Assembly: GCA_964483325.1 (NCBI GenBank)
Contig: CAZAAW010000004.1
Location: 62,001 to 126,000, forward strand
Source: CAZAAW01 sp964483325
GTDB taxonomy: Bacteria > Pseudomonadota > Alphaproteobacteria > Rhizobiales > Kaistiaceae
DNA: 64,000 nt
Direction: 5' to 3'
In this document: one piece after another, positions 1 to 8,880 of the stretch
Numbering within the stretch: the stretch's first letter is position 1
Layout of the letters: every line of letters starts with the position of its first letter
Notes under the pieces: model-generated
What the model was told of the DNA's origin: nothing
The model's input: the letters and a program-made list of their open reading frames with translations, nothing else
Database searches by the model: none
Made by a program: the position numbers and the translations under genes

Positions 1-608
1 TAGCCTTCGTTGAAGACGAGGTAGACGACCTCCAGCACCGACGACAGGCGGGCGGCGCGATCGGCGCCGCGCGGCGTCTCGAAGCCGGCGCCGGATTCGG
101 CAAGGCTCCGCTTGGCGCGCACGATGCGCTGCGCCACGGTCGGCTCGGCAACCAGGAAGGCGCGGGCGATCTCGTCGGTCGTCAAGCCGCCGATCAGCCG
201 CAGCGTCAGCGCCACGCGCGCTTCGGTCGACAGCACCGGATGGCACGCCGTGAACATCAGCCGCAGCAGGTCGTCGCCGATGTCGTCGTCGAGCATGGCG
301 TCGAGATCCGGTACCGTCTCCTGATCGGCTTCGAGATCGCGGCCGATCTCCGCGTATTTCTTCTCCTGCACCCGGGCGCGGCGGAAGCGGTCGATGGCGC
401 GCCGCTTGCCGGCCGCCATCAGCCAGGCGCCGGGCTGATCGGGGATGCCGCTTTTCGGCCAGTGCTCCAGCGCCAGGACGAGCGTGTCCTGTGCCAGCTC
501 CTCGGCGGCCCCGACGTCGCGCACGACGCGGTTGAGGCCGGCGATCAGCCGGGCCCGCTCGATGCGGAAGACTGCCTCGATGGCGCGGTGGGTCTCGGAT
601 GCCGTCAT
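1..608 (-). CDS. ECF42-like RNA polymerase sigma factor, C-terminal end cut by window
   Basis: About 202 residues are visible, starting at the ATG at 608-606; the gene runs off the left edge. Region 2 contains AEELAQDTLVLALEHW followed by QPGAWLMAAGKRRAIDRFRR, and region 4 contains the helix-turn-helix stretch TTDEIARAFLVAEPTVAQR. The strings DLDAMLDDDIGDDLLRLMF and FTACHPVLS are typical of the ECF42 (SigJ-like, DUF6596) group, which carries a long C-terminal regulatory extension instead of using a classical anti-sigma factor; that extension lies outside this window. The gene lies 182 bases downstream of a DGPF/YCII protein on the same strand, the arrangement that defines this group. It probably directs transcription of that partner. 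Family call is strong; the signal it responds to is unknown. Confidence 0.9.
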   Translation of the reverse strand, partial: MTASETHRAIEAVFRIERARLIAGLNRVVRDVGAAEELAQDTLVLALEHWPKSGIPDQPGAWLMAAGKRRAIDRFRRARVQEKKYAEIGRDLEADQETVPDLDAMLDDDIGDDLLRLMFTACHPVLSTEARVALTLRLIGGLTTDEIARAFLVAEPTVAQRIVRAKRSLAESGAGFETPRGADRAARLSSVLEVVYLVFNEG

Positions 609-741
609 GGCATCCGAAACATCACCTTCCGGCGATCAGTTCAACCCCGCCCCGCCAGGGCGTCAGGACCTGGCAAGGCCGGCCGGTCGAACATCAGCCG
701 GGCCCTCGCTCTCGCCATCGCCAGCGACCTCTCGGCGGCCA

Positions 742-760
742 CTCCGCCCTCGGGGCGGAG
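742..760 (-). other. Short hairpin between the DGPF gene and the sigma gene
   Basis: Eight-base perfect arms (742-749 CTCCGCCC and 753-760 GGGCGGAG) around a 3-base loop, 30 bases after the stop of the DGPF gene. No T-run follows on the minus strand, so it is not a clear intrinsic terminator. It may tune read-through into the sigma gene. Confidence 0.3.
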
Positions 761-790
761 CGGTCCGGCCTTTATCCACGGCGGATCGCC

Positions 791-1216
791 CTAAACCTTG
801 CGGGCGGCTTCGCCGCGCAGGCGTTCCTCCTGCTCGCGGAGCTCCGGCGTCATCTCGGCGCCGAAATCCTCCATCTCGGCGATCTGCCGGATCTCCAGCC
901 AGGACTCGCCGCGCCCCGGGTTCGGACAGCGCTTCATCCAGGCGATCGCCTCGTCCATGTCCTTGACCTGGATGATCCAGAAGCCGGCCAGCAGCTCCTT
1001 CGTCTCGGCAAACGGGCCGTCGACGACCGTGCGCTCCGTGCCGGAGAACTTGATCCGGGCACCCCTGGAGCTGGGCAGAAGTCCCTCGCCGGCGAGCATG
1101 ACGCCGGCCTTCACAAGCTGCTCGTTGAAATTGCCCATTTCCCGCAGTTCGGACTCAGTCGGCATCACGCCGGCTTCGCTATCCTCATTGGCCTTCACCA
1201 GAACCATGAAACGCAT
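791..1216 (-). CDS. YCII-related (DGPF domain) protein, ECF42 partner
   Basis: 141 residues starting MRFMVLVKANEDSEAG, with the diagnostic string VVDGPFAETKELLAGFWI that names the DGPF family, then DEAIAWMKRCPNP. These are small dimeric alpha+beta barrel proteins of unknown biochemical role that are almost always encoded beside ECF42 sigma factors and are their direct transcription targets. Here it is upstream of the sigma gene on the same strand. The ATG at 1216 has a purine-rich AGGAGGAGAACG upstream. A promoter matching the ECF42 motif lies about 75 bases before the start. Confidence 0.88.
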   Translation of the reverse strand: MRFMVLVKANEDSEAGVMPTESELREMGNFNEQLVKAGVMLAGEGLLPSSRGARIKFSGTERTVVDGPFAETKELLAGFWIIQVKDMDEAIAWMKRCPNPGRGESWLEIRQIAEMEDFGAEMTPELREQEERLRGEAARKV

Positions 1217-1289
1217 CGTCGTTCTCCTCCTCGGAGCCGGAGGGGGGCCGGCTTCGCCGACCGCTCGTCAACCCTCGCTCATTCCCTCT

Positions 1290-1316
1290 GACGAAGGAGC
1301 AGCGCCAGGATCGACA
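1290..1316 (-). promoter_or_regulatory. Candidate ECF42-dependent promoter of the DGPF gene
   Basis: Reading the minus strand, TGTCGA (1316-1311), a 17-base spacer and CGTC (1293-1290). This matches the -35 TGTCGA / -10 CGTC pattern reported for ECF42 targets and sits in the only intergenic stretch upstream of the DGPF gene. Seen by eye; no genome-wide scan for background frequency was possible. Confidence 0.55.
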
Positions 1317-1447
1317 CCAGTCGGCGATTTTTTCAGAAAGAAGGAGGAAAGCGGGGCGCTTTTGCGCGGCAGCCTTGGCGGGCAGCCATGCTGCGGAAGC
1401 CGCCAGAGCGGAGGGCAGCAGCGGCGGAACCCCGCCGCCGGCCTTGT

Positions 1448-1723
1448 TCAGGTCAGCGCCAGCTGGCGCCGCGGCTGGATGGCGGTGGGGATCTCGATCT
1501 CCACCTCCAGCATGGAGACGGCCCGGCCGTGCTCCATCTTCACATGCACCTTGTCGCGCGCCACAGGGACATGGCGGGCGATGACGGCAAGGATCTCCTC
1601 GCGCAGCACCGCGACGAGATCGGACCTTTCGGAGGTCGAGCGCTCATGCGCCAGAAGAATCTGCAGCCGGTCGCGGGCAACGCTGGCCGACCGGCGCTTG
1701 TAGAAAAGGTTGAGCAGGTTCAT
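1448..1723 (-). CDS. minE: Cell division topological specificity factor MinE
   Basis: 91 residues (MNLLNLFYKRRSASVARDRL...). The N-terminal amphipathic segment NLLNLFYKRRSAS binds membrane, RLQILLAHERS is the MinD-contact helix/strand, and the C-terminal half is the topological specificity domain. MinE stimulates the MinD ATPase and drives pole-to-pole oscillation so that MinC blocks FtsZ rings away from midcell. Its ATG overlaps the minD stop (ATGA), so the two are translationally coupled. It is the last gene of minCDE. Confidence 0.97.
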   Translation of the reverse strand: MNLLNLFYKRRSASVARDRLQILLAHERSTSERSDLVAVLREEILAVIARHVPVARDKVHVKMEHGRAVSMLEVEIEIPTAIQPRRQLALT

Positions 1724-2535
1724 GCGGCCCTCCGGCCGAACAGCTTGCCGAACAGGCTCTTGCGGTCGCTGGGCACCGAGAAGGGCACCACCACGCCGTC
1801 GAGCCGCTGCGCCGCGTCGCGATAGGCGCGCGCCGGCGCGCCCATCGGGCTGGCGACCGTCACCGGCATGCCGACATTCGACGCCTTGAGGACATCCTGG
1901 CTCTCCGGCACGACGCCGAGCAGCGGGATGGAAAGGATCTCCAGGACGTCGTCGATGCCGAGCATCTCGCGCCGCCCGGCCCGCACCGGATCGTAGCGCG
2001 TCAAGAGCAGGAACTTCTCCATGCGCTCGCCGCGCTCGGCGCGTTCTGTCTTGGAATCGAGGAGGCCGATGACGCGGTCGGAATCGCGCACCGACGAGAC
2101 TTCCGGATTGGTGACCACCACCGCCAGGTCGGCATGGCGCATCGCCAGCGTCGCGCCGCGCTCGATGCCGGCCGGGCTGTCGCACAGGACCCAGTCGAAG
2201 CTCTCGCTGAGCTCGGCCATCACCCGCTGCACGCCTTCCGCGGTGAGGGCGTCCTTGTCCTGCGTCTGCGAGGCTGGCAGCAGCGACAGCGTATCGAGGC
2301 GCTTGTCGCGGATCAGCGCCTGCGACAGCTTGGCGTCGCCGCGCGCGACATTGATGAAGTCGTAGACCACGCGGCGCTCGGCGCCGAGGACGAGGTCGAG
2401 ATTGCGCAGCCCGACATCGAAGTCGACGACAACGACCTTCTGGCCGCCTTCGGCCAGCGCGGCGCCGAGTGCGGCCGTCGACGTCGTCTTGCCGACGCCG
2501 CCCTTTCCCGAGGTCACCACTACTATCTTTGCCAT
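1720..2535 (-). CDS. minD: Septum site-determining protein MinD, membrane ATPase
   Basis: 271 residues, usual length for MinD. The deviant Walker A motif is SGKGGVGKTTSTAALG near the N-terminus (residues about 9-24), followed by VVVVDFDVGLRNLDLVLG and the Walker B-like region CDSPAGIERG. The C-terminus (FGKLFGRR) is the amphipathic membrane-targeting helix. MinD-ATP dimers recruit MinC and MinE to the inner membrane. Start at 2535 has AGGGGC upstream, 21 bases after minC. Confidence 0.98.
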   Translation of the reverse strand: MAKIVVVTSGKGGVGKTTSTAALGAALAEGGQKVVVVDFDVGLRNLDLVLGAERRVVYDFINVARGDAKLSQALIRDKRLDTLSLLPASQTQDKDALTAEGVQRVMAELSESFDWVLCDSPAGIERGATLAMRHADLAVVVTNPEVSSVRDSDRVIGLLDSKTERAERGERMEKFLLLTRYDPVRAGRREMLGIDDVLEILSIPLLGVVPESQDVLKASNVGMPVTVASPMGAPARAYRDAAQRLDGVVVPFSVPSDRKSLFGKLFGRRAA

Positions 2536-2556
2536 TTCGCTGCCCCTGTTCTTGCT

Positions 2557-3270
2557 TCAGTTGATTGGCGCGACCCTGAGGACATCGCCCTCGAGCCAGG
2601 CCTGTGTCGCTCGATCGCGCACATCGGCGCCGAAATCGTCGGCGGTGCGGTAGTAGCCGTCGATGGCCACCAGCTCGGCCTGGAGCCGGTTGCAGAAGAC
2701 CCGTGCCGCGGCATTGCCGACGGAGCCGGCCAACGCCCGGCCGCGCAGCGTGCCGTAGACATGGATGGAGCCGCCGGCGATGACCTCGGCGCCGGAGGCG
2801 ATCGAGCCGACCACCGTCACGTCGCCCTGCGCGAACACCACCGACTGGCCGGACCGCACCGGGCCGTCGATCAGCAGCGAGCTGACCCGCGGTGCGGCGT
2901 CGGCGCGGCTGGCGCCGGTCTCCCGCGACAGGGCGTCGATGACCTCCTCCGCCCCGCCGTCGCGCCCGCCGCCGACAAGCGGCGGCAGGCCGTCGCCGAG
3001 GACCGACGCGTGGGCACCGTCGAGACCGAGCACGCGCACGTCGCGCGCCGCCAGCTCGGCGACCAGCCGCATCAGCATCGTGCGGTCGGGCGGCAGCAGC
3101 GACACGTCGAGGATCACCGGCCGACGGGTGAAGAACCCCACCGACCGCTCGGCGATGGCCGTCAGTTCCTCCAGCCATGCGCTGAGCGGCGGCTCCGGCG
3201 TCAGCACCATGACCAGCAGGGAGCGGCCACGGAAGCGGAGCGATGTGCGCGGACGGGCGATGACGGTCAC
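2557..3270 (-). CDS. minC: Septum site-determining protein MinC, FtsZ inhibitor
   Basis: The product starts VTVIARPRTSLRFRGRSLLV. The N-terminal domain contacts FtsZ, and the C-terminal right-handed beta-helix contains VRSGQSVVFAQGDVTVVGS and GSIHVYGTLRGRALAG, the MinD-binding and dimerisation part. I chose the GTG at 3270 because GAGG sits 5 bases upstream; a TTG at 3321 in the same frame would add 17 residues (VNLNRPLIG...) but has no clear ribosome site. First gene of minCDE. About 237 residues with this start, normal for the family. Confidence 0.93.
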   Translation of the reverse strand: MTVIARPRTSLRFRGRSLLVMVLTPEPPLSAWLEELTAIAERSVGFFTRRPVILDVSLLPPDRTMLMRLVAELAARDVRVLGLDGAHASVLGDGLPPLVGGGRDGGAEEVIDALSRETGASRADAAPRVSSLLIDGPVRSGQSVVFAQGDVTVVGSIASGAEVIAGGSIHVYGTLRGRALAGSVGNAAARVFCNRLQAELVAIDGYYRTADDFGADVRDRATQAWLEGDVLRVAPIN

Positions 3271-3544
3271 GGATGCCTCGACTCTGATGCATCCGATTAA
3301 GGGTCTGTTAAGGTTAACCAAGTGTTAACAACCGACGCGATCCCGGCAGGAGTTGCCTAGCGGGCACGGATCGTCGGGTGCCGGCCCATGCCTGCAATTA
3401 AGGCGCCGGGCAGCACGCTGCCGTCACATTCCCGGCCCTTTCGCGATGGCAAACTTCTGCCGTCCGGAAGAGGCAGAGGCCGCTTCAGCCGGACAAGAAT
3501 GGGGCGAGCGATGCCCCGCTGGCGGTCATGGCGGAGGCCCGCAA

Positions 3545-6061
3545 ATGTTCGACGACGTCATCCTGTGGCCGCGCGAGCAGGCCCGCTACAGCCTCCCGGC
3601 GGCGATCGACGCCTTCGCTGAACGGCGCGAAGTGCGGATCATCGACACGCTCCCCGCCTTCCAGATCCCCGACGACCCGACGTGGCGGGAAAACCCGTTC
3701 AACAGCCGCTCGTGGCAGCTCTATTACAATTCCCTCGGCTGGCTCTACGCCGCCGAAGGCGCCTACAAGGAAGGCCGCTTTCCCGACTTCGTCGACTACG
3801 CCAAGTCGATGATCCTCGACTATTTCACCGACAATCCCGACCCGTCGGAACCGCTCAATCCCATGGCTTGGCACGACGGCGGCAACGCCTTCCGCCTGGC
3901 AACGATCTCCTATCTCTACGAAACCTATTTCAAGCCAGGCAACGCCGCCGGAACCAGCGTCACCTTCACCCCGGCGGAGGCGGAAATCTTCCGCCAGGGC
4001 CTGGAGAACAGCCGCGACCAGGTGCTGTTCCGGCTTGGCCAGGACATGTGGGCCGACAGCAACCACCGCTTCTTCCACGCCATGGGGCTGTCCTCCTATG
4101 CGACAGTCTTCGGCAATGCGGAGGGCACGCCCTTCTTCGAGGAGGATGCGCAAGCTCTGCTGAATCAGGGACTGGCGGCTGTCGACCAGATCCTCGGGGC
4201 GGTGGTCAATCTCGATACCGGCGTCACCCGCGAGCAGTCGCTGATGTATGACCGCCTCGATCTCGGCCTGATGCTGGAGGCAGAAGCGTCGATCACCGAG
4301 CACGGCTTCGGCCTGGAGCGCGACTATACCGACGTGATCCAGCGCATGCTCGAATTCGACGTCCTGGCGCGGCATCCAACCGGCAGCGGCAACGAGTATC
4401 TGGCGCCCGTCGGCGACAGCTATTACGGGCGGCCATCCGGGGTCACCTATGTCAATGATGCGCTCGCCGGCGGCCGGGAGCTGAGCCCGGTGACCGAATG
4501 GGTGCTGAGCCGCGGCGCCGAGGGCGAGCGGCCGCCGGACCTCATCGACTACTCCAGCTCAGGCTATGTGATCATGCGGCCGGAATATGCGTGGGAAGAC
4601 CCGCGCGATACCCGCCTGCTGTTCGACGTCACCGAGAAGGCCGCCGCCTACCCGCACGGCCATTTCGACAACACCAATGTCATCCTGAGCAGCTTCGGCC
4701 AGCCGATCCTCGTCGACTCGGGCGGGCCCTACAGCTACGATCATGCTCCGGAGCTTCCGGACCTGCCGGCGCCGTTCAAGACGGCCTATTTCAATACTTC
4801 CGAAGCCCACAATGTCCTCGTCGTCGACAATACCAGCTTCGACGCCGACACGCGGGTGCGCCGGCTGGCCGACAACGACATCTTCTCCTTCGCCTCGGCC
4901 AGCCAGAGCGGCTATCCCGGCATTTCGGTCACCCGCGATGTCCTGGTCATCAAGGGTGGCCCCACCCTCATCCTCGATGCGGCCGACAACACCACCGGCC
5001 GTTCGCATCGCTACGAGGTGAACTGGCATTTCGATCCGAAGGCGACCGGCGTCGATGCCGCTCCGGACGGCGAGTTCCGCATCGGCAATGTCTTCGTCGA
5101 TACGGCCTTCGCGACCAGCGGTGCAGCGACCTACGCGGTCATCGAAGGGCGCCTCGGCGACCGCCCCCAAGGCTGGGTGACGTCGGGCCAGTACACGGCG
5201 ACGCCGGCCCCGGTGCTGGAGGTGGCGCGTCAAACGGCTGCCGATGCCTGGTTCGTCTCGGCCTTCGGCACCTCGCAGAACGCCGCCGACGACCTGACGC
5301 TGAACGCGACCGCCACGGCGAACGGCTATTCCATTGACGTCGCCTATGGCGGCCAGGCCTGGAAGGTGCACATCACCGATGCCGGCAATGTCACGGTCGT
5401 GCCGCGCGACGGCGCCCGCCACGGAACGACCGGCAACGACCAGCTGACCGGCACCAGTCGGGCCGACACGATGTTCGGCCACGATGGCGACGACATCCTC
5501 ATCGGGCTCGGCGGCGACGACACGCTGCATGGCGACAGCGGCCGCGACACTCTGCGCGGCGGCGACGGAGCCGATGCGCTGTTCGGCGGCGACGGCAACG
5601 ACGCGCTCTATGGCGAGGACGGCGCCAACACGCTTTACGGCGAGGGCGGCGGCGACCGACTGGTCGGCGGCGACCGCGGGCGGGAAGTGCTCGACGGCGG
5701 CAGCGGCAATGACGAGCTGTTCGGCAATGGCGACAGCGATCGGCTCCTCGGCGGCGACGGCGACGATCGCCTCAATGGCGGCGACGGCAGGGACACGCTC
5801 AACGGCGGCAAGGGCAACGACCTCGTCGCCGGCGGAAGCGGCGACGACCTGTTCTTCATCGACGTCGGCAATGACCGCTATTACGGCGAGGACGGAGCCG
5901 ATATCGCCATCTTCACGGGCCTGCGCGACGATTTCCTGATCGAACAGCGCGGCGCCTATCTCCAGGTCACCGACCTCGATCCCGGCAATGGCGATCTCGG
6001 CACCGACCTCCTCGCCGGCATCGAGACGCTGCGCTTCTCCGACGCCGACTATTTCGTCTGA
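3545..6061 (+). CDS. Heparinase II/III-like polysaccharide lyase with C-terminal RTX repeats
   Basis: 838 residues from the ATG at 3545, which has GGAGG 7 bases upstream; the frame is open back to 3353 but that part is Arg/Gly-rich and unconvincing. Residues about 30-280 form an alpha-helical toroid with SNHRFFHAMGLSSYA. Residues about 340-560 resemble the heparinase II/III beta-sandwich, with YPHGHFDNTNVILSSFG and LVDSGGPYSYD. Residues about 625-775 carry roughly a dozen Gly/Asp nonapeptides (GGDGNDALYG, GGDGDDRLNG), the calcium-binding RTX repeats of type I secretion substrates. No N-terminal signal peptide is present, as expected for that route. It is probably an extracellular lyase for an acidic polysaccharide; the substrate cannot be told from sequence alone. 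Confidence 0.85.
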   Translation: MFDDVILWPREQARYSLPAAIDAFAERREVRIIDTLPAFQIPDDPTWRENPFNSRSWQLYYNSLGWLYAAEGAYKEGRFPDFVDYAKSMILDYFTDNPDPSEPLNPMAWHDGGNAFRLATISYLYETYFKPGNAAGTSVTFTPAEAEIFRQGLENSRDQVLFRLGQDMWADSNHRFFHAMGLSSYATVFGNAEGTPFFEEDAQALLNQGLAAVDQILGAVVNLDTGVTREQSLMYDRLDLGLMLEAEASITEHGFGLERDYTDVIQRMLEFDVLARHPTGSGNEYLAPVGDSYYGRPSGVTYVNDALAGGRELSPVTEWVLSRGAEGERPPDLIDYSSSGYVIMRPEYAWEDPRDTRLLFDVTEKAAAYPHGHFDNTNVILSSFGQPILVDSGGPYSYDHAPELPDLPAPFKTAYFNTSEAHNVLVVDNTSFDADTRVRRLADNDIFSFASASQSGYPGISVTRDVLVIKGGPTLILDAADNTTGRSHRYEVNWHFDPKATGVDAAPDGEFRIGNVFVDTAFATSGAATYAVIEGRLGDRPQGWVTSGQYTATPAPVLEVARQTAADAWFVSAFGTSQNAADDLTLNATATANGYSIDVAYGGQAWKVHITDAGNVTVVPRDGARHGTTGNDQLTGTSRADTMFGHDGDDILIGLGGDDTLHGDSGRDTLRGGDGADALFGGDGNDALYGEDGANTLYGEGGGDRLVGGDRGREVLDGGSGNDELFGNGDSDRLLGGDGDDRLNGGDGRDTLNGGKGNDLVAGGSGDDLFFIDVGNDRYYGEDGADIAIFTGLRDDFLIEQRGAYLQVTDLDPGNGDLGTDLLAGIETLRFSDADYFV

Positions 6062-6138
6062 GCCGTGATGCCCCTCCTCGGCATCGCCGCCCGAGCCCGG
6101 TATATTCGCCTGCCTGATTGACAGGCAGGAGACCGAGC

Positions 6139-7818
6139 TTGGCGTTTTCACACCTGCTCATCGTCATCATCGCGGCGATCTGGATCACCATCATCGCCGA
6201 GCGCCGGGGCATCCAGGCGCCGCTGCTGATCGCCCTGCTAGGCCTCGGCGCCTCCTTCCTGCCCGATCTGCCCGAGCTCGAGCTCGAGCCGCATATCATC
6301 CTCAGCATCGTGCTGCCGCCGCTCCTCTATTCGGCGGCCATCGAGTTCTCCTTCATCAGCTTCATGCGCCGGCTGCGCGAGATCGCCAATCTCGGCATCG
6401 TCCTGGTCGGCGTCACGACGGTCGCCGTCGGCGTGATCGCCGCACTTGTCGTTCCGGAGCTGACCCTGCCGGCGGCCCTCGTCCTGGCGGCAATCGTTTC
6501 GCCGCCCGATGCGGTGGCGGCGGTCGCCATCGGCCGCGAGCTGCACCTGCCGAAGCGGCTGATGACCGTCCTCAAGGGCGAAAGTCTCATCAACGACGCC
6601 GCCGCGCTGACATTGTTCAGCTTCACGGCCGCCGCCGTCACCGGCACGCATCTCTTCATCGGCAACGCCGCGCTGTATTTCCTCTACAGCGCCGTGGTCG
6701 GCGTCCTCGTCGGCCTCGCCATCGGCGTCGTCGTGCAATGGATCAAGCTTCGCCTCGCCAATGCCACCATGGCGACGGTGGCCGGCATCATCGTTCCCTT
6801 CGCTGCCTATCTGGTGGCCGAGGAACTGCACGCCTCCGGCGTCATCGCCGTGGTGGCGGCGGGCTTCTCGCTCGGCCACAATGCCGCCGAGGCAAACTAC
6901 CAGACCCGTATCCAGGAACGCGAAGTCTGGAAGACGGTGTCGGCGCTGCTGGAAGCCTTCACCTTCGCCTATATCGGGCTGCAGCTGCGCTTCGTCATCG
7001 AGGATGCACGCGAGGCCGGCTACGATCCCCTCCGCCTGTTCGGCGCCGCCGGCCTCATCCTGCTGGCGGTCATCCTGGTGCGCATCGCCTGGGTCCAGTT
7101 CAGCGCCTGGTCGGCTGCCCGCCGGCGGCGGGCGCGGCAATCCATGCAATGGCGCCGGCGCCCATCGCGCCTCCTGCCGAAGCCTTTGACCTGGAAGGAA
7201 AACCTCATCGTCTCCTGGGCCGGGATGCGCGGCGTCGTAACGCTCGCAGCGGCCGCCGGTGTGCCGCTCGCCACTGTCAGCGGCGCGCCCTTTCCCGGCC
7301 GCGCCGCCATCCAGGCCATCGCTTTCGTGGTGACGATCGGCACGCTGCTGATCCAGGGCGCGACCCTGCCCTGGCTCATCCGGCGCCTCGACATCAGCGA
7401 TCCGGAGGAGGTCGAGGAGGAGCGCGCCCAGTTCCGCAAGGCGCAGGTCCTGGTCCGGGAAGCCGCCGCAGCGACGGCCAACAGCTTCGTGCAGTCGCAT
7501 CCCTCCGCCGATGCGCGCCGCATCGCCCAGTCGATGCTCGAGCGCGCTGCGGCCATCCAGGCGCTGCCCGATGGCGGCGAGGACGCCAAGGCGATGCGGC
7601 TGGCCACCAGCCAGGCGACGCTGGAGCTTCGCCGCGCCATTCTCGAGGCGCAGCGCGCCGCCCTCATCAAGGCGCGCGACGATGGCGGCCTGGATGACGA
7701 GATCATGCGGACGCTGCTGGAGCAGCTCGATCTGGAACAGGCGGTGATGGCCGGCTGGACGCCGGACCGCGTCGGCCAGACGTCCCTGGAAGAGGAACGC
7801 GACGAGGCGGCGCAGTAA
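6139..7818 (+). CDS. CPA1-family Na+/H+ (or K+/H+) antiporter
   Basis: 559 residues from a TTG at 6139 that has CAGGAG 7 bases upstream (an earlier TTG at 6118 lacks one). About 12 membrane segments. Family hallmarks are VLPPLLYSAAIEFSF, SPPDAVAAVAIGREL with the ion-binding Asp, and GESLINDAAALTLF. SWAGMRGVVTLAAA matches the late conserved helix. A charged cytoplasmic tail of roughly 140 residues (EEVEEERAQFRKAQ...) follows, probably regulatory. Exports monovalent cations in exchange for protons across the inner membrane. It sits 77 bases after the lyase and may be a separate unit; it converges with the flavin reductase gene. Confidence 0.93.
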   Translation: MAFSHLLIVIIAAIWITIIAERRGIQAPLLIALLGLGASFLPDLPELELEPHIILSIVLPPLLYSAAIEFSFISFMRRLREIANLGIVLVGVTTVAVGVIAALVVPELTLPAALVLAAIVSPPDAVAAVAIGRELHLPKRLMTVLKGESLINDAAALTLFSFTAAAVTGTHLFIGNAALYFLYSAVVGVLVGLAIGVVVQWIKLRLANATMATVAGIIVPFAAYLVAEELHASGVIAVVAAGFSLGHNAAEANYQTRIQEREVWKTVSALLEAFTFAYIGLQLRFVIEDAREAGYDPLRLFGAAGLILLAVILVRIAWVQFSAWSAARRRRARQSMQWRRRPSRLLPKPLTWKENLIVSWAGMRGVVTLAAAAGVPLATVSGAPFPGRAAIQAIAFVVTIGTLLIQGATLPWLIRRLDISDPEEVEEERAQFRKAQVLVREAAAATANSFVQSHPSADARRIAQSMLERAAAIQALPDGGEDAKAMRLATSQATLELRRAILEAQRAALIKARDDGGLDDEIMRTLLEQLDLEQAVMAGWTPDRVGQTSLEEERDEAAQ

Positions 7819-7830
7819 GGTCCGAACCGC

Positions 7831-8331
7831 TCAGGCGGCGCTGTCGGTGATCTCGCCGACCCGCCGATACTGGCCGTCGACATAGAGAAGCGGCTCGAGC
7901 GCCGTGTTCCACAGACGAACCTTGAGGATCGTCCCGATGAAGATGGTGTGCGTGCCATGCACCATCGCTTCGGCGACCTGGCAGTCGAAGGCCGCCAGCG
8001 AATCCTCGAGCACCGGCGCTCCGGTCTCCAGCGTCGTCCAGGTGCCGGACTGGAAGCGCTGCGCCCGCAACGGCGAACTGCTGAAGATCAGCGCCTGGTC
8101 GCGCTGGGCGCCGGCGAGGACATTGACGCAGAAAAACCGCGACAGGGCCAGGGGATCGTGCGCGCTGGACGAGCGGTTGACGCAGGCAAGCAGGGTCGGC
8201 GGCTCGCCGGTGACCGACACGACCGACGTGGCGATCAGACCGTACGAGACCCCGTCATGCCTGGTGGTGATCAGGCAGACGCCGGCAGCGAGGCGGCGCA
8301 TGCCGAGCCTGAACATCTCGGGGCTGGTCAT
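7831..8331 (-). CDS. Flavin reductase-like (FMN-binding split barrel) protein
   Basis: 166 residues. The pattern GMRRLAAGVCLITTRHDG, YGLIATSVVSVTGEPPTLL and FCVNVLAGAQ is that of HpaC/flavin-reductase-like split-barrel proteins, which supply reduced FMN/FAD to two-component monooxygenases. No monooxygenase gene is next to it. The VOC gene upstream on the same strand is 109 bases away, so co-transcription is possible. The enzyme class is clear, its partner is not. Confidence 0.88.
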   Translation of the reverse strand: MTSPEMFRLGMRRLAAGVCLITTRHDGVSYGLIATSVVSVTGEPPTLLACVNRSSSAHDPLALSRFFCVNVLAGAQRDQALIFSSSPLRAQRFQSGTWTTLETGAPVLEDSLAAFDCQVAEAMVHGTHTIFIGTILKVRLWNTALEPLLYVDGQYRRVGEITDSAA

Positions 8332-8440
8332 CGGGAATCATTTCCATTGTTGGCCGCACCATCGGACCGGGCGGCGCAATCGAGGCTCGGCCAGAAGAAG
8401 CCCCATCATGCTGTCAGATGTCTGTCCGGCTATCGAAAAG

Positions 8441-8875
8441 CTAGACGGCGAATGTGACATGGCCTTGCGGACTGATCGGCCAGGACGGGTTCCAGGCGAT
8501 CTCCCACGCATGTCCGTCGGGATCGGCAACATAGCCACGCATCCCGCCATGCGGCGGCGCCTCGGCAGGCCGCAGCATCGTGCCGCCATGCTGCACCAGG
8601 CGGTCGATCAGCGGCTGCACGTCCACGGCCGTCGCAACATTGTGCGCCAGGGAAAAGCCGCCGGGCTCGTCCGGCGCCGGCCGGCGCATGTCGGCCTCCA
8701 GCGCCTGCCTGAGCCAGGTGCCGAAGACCAGGCCGTTCATCTGGTAGAAGGCGATCTCCTCGTTCTCGAAGACGGGTGTCCAGCCGAAGCCGTCGCCGTA
8801 GAAGCGCCGCGAACGGCCGAGATCGGCTATGCCGAGCGTAATGACCGAGATCTGCTGCTGCACGGAGGTCGCCAT
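8441..8875 (-). CDS. VOC (glyoxalase/bleomycin-resistance fold) protein
   Basis: 144 residues starting MATSVQQQISVITLGIADL. Paired beta-alpha-beta-beta-beta units are visible, with RSRRFYGDGFGWTPVFENEE in the first half and GGMRGYVADPDGHAWEIAWN in the second, the latter being the typical C-terminal metal/ligand strand of the vicinal-oxygen-chelate superfamily. The start ATG is preceded by GGAGG with 4 bases between. It begins 5 bases after the stop of the protease gene, so both are likely one transcript. Substrate not predictable. Confidence 0.87.
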   Translation of the reverse strand: MATSVQQQISVITLGIADLGRSRRFYGDGFGWTPVFENEEIAFYQMNGLVFGTWLRQALEADMRRPAPDEPGGFSLAHNVATAVDVQPLIDRLVQHGGTMLRPAEAPPHGGMRGYVADPDGHAWEIAWNPSWPISPQGHVTFAV

Positions 8876-8880
8876 GCGGC

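Noticed and set aside
1448..3292. A 614-codon minus-strand frame covering minC, minD and minE
   Set aside because: Only its last 91 codons are real (MinE); the remainder is the wrong frame of minC and minD.
3353..3544. N-terminal 64 codons as part of the heparinase-like protein
   Set aside because: Composition is Arg/Gly/Cys-rich without signal peptide, and the ATG at 3545 has a much better ribosome site.
5430..5890. Tandem repeats that could suggest a CRISPR or satellite
   Set aside because: They encode in-frame Gly/Asp RTX nonapeptides and vary at synonymous sites.
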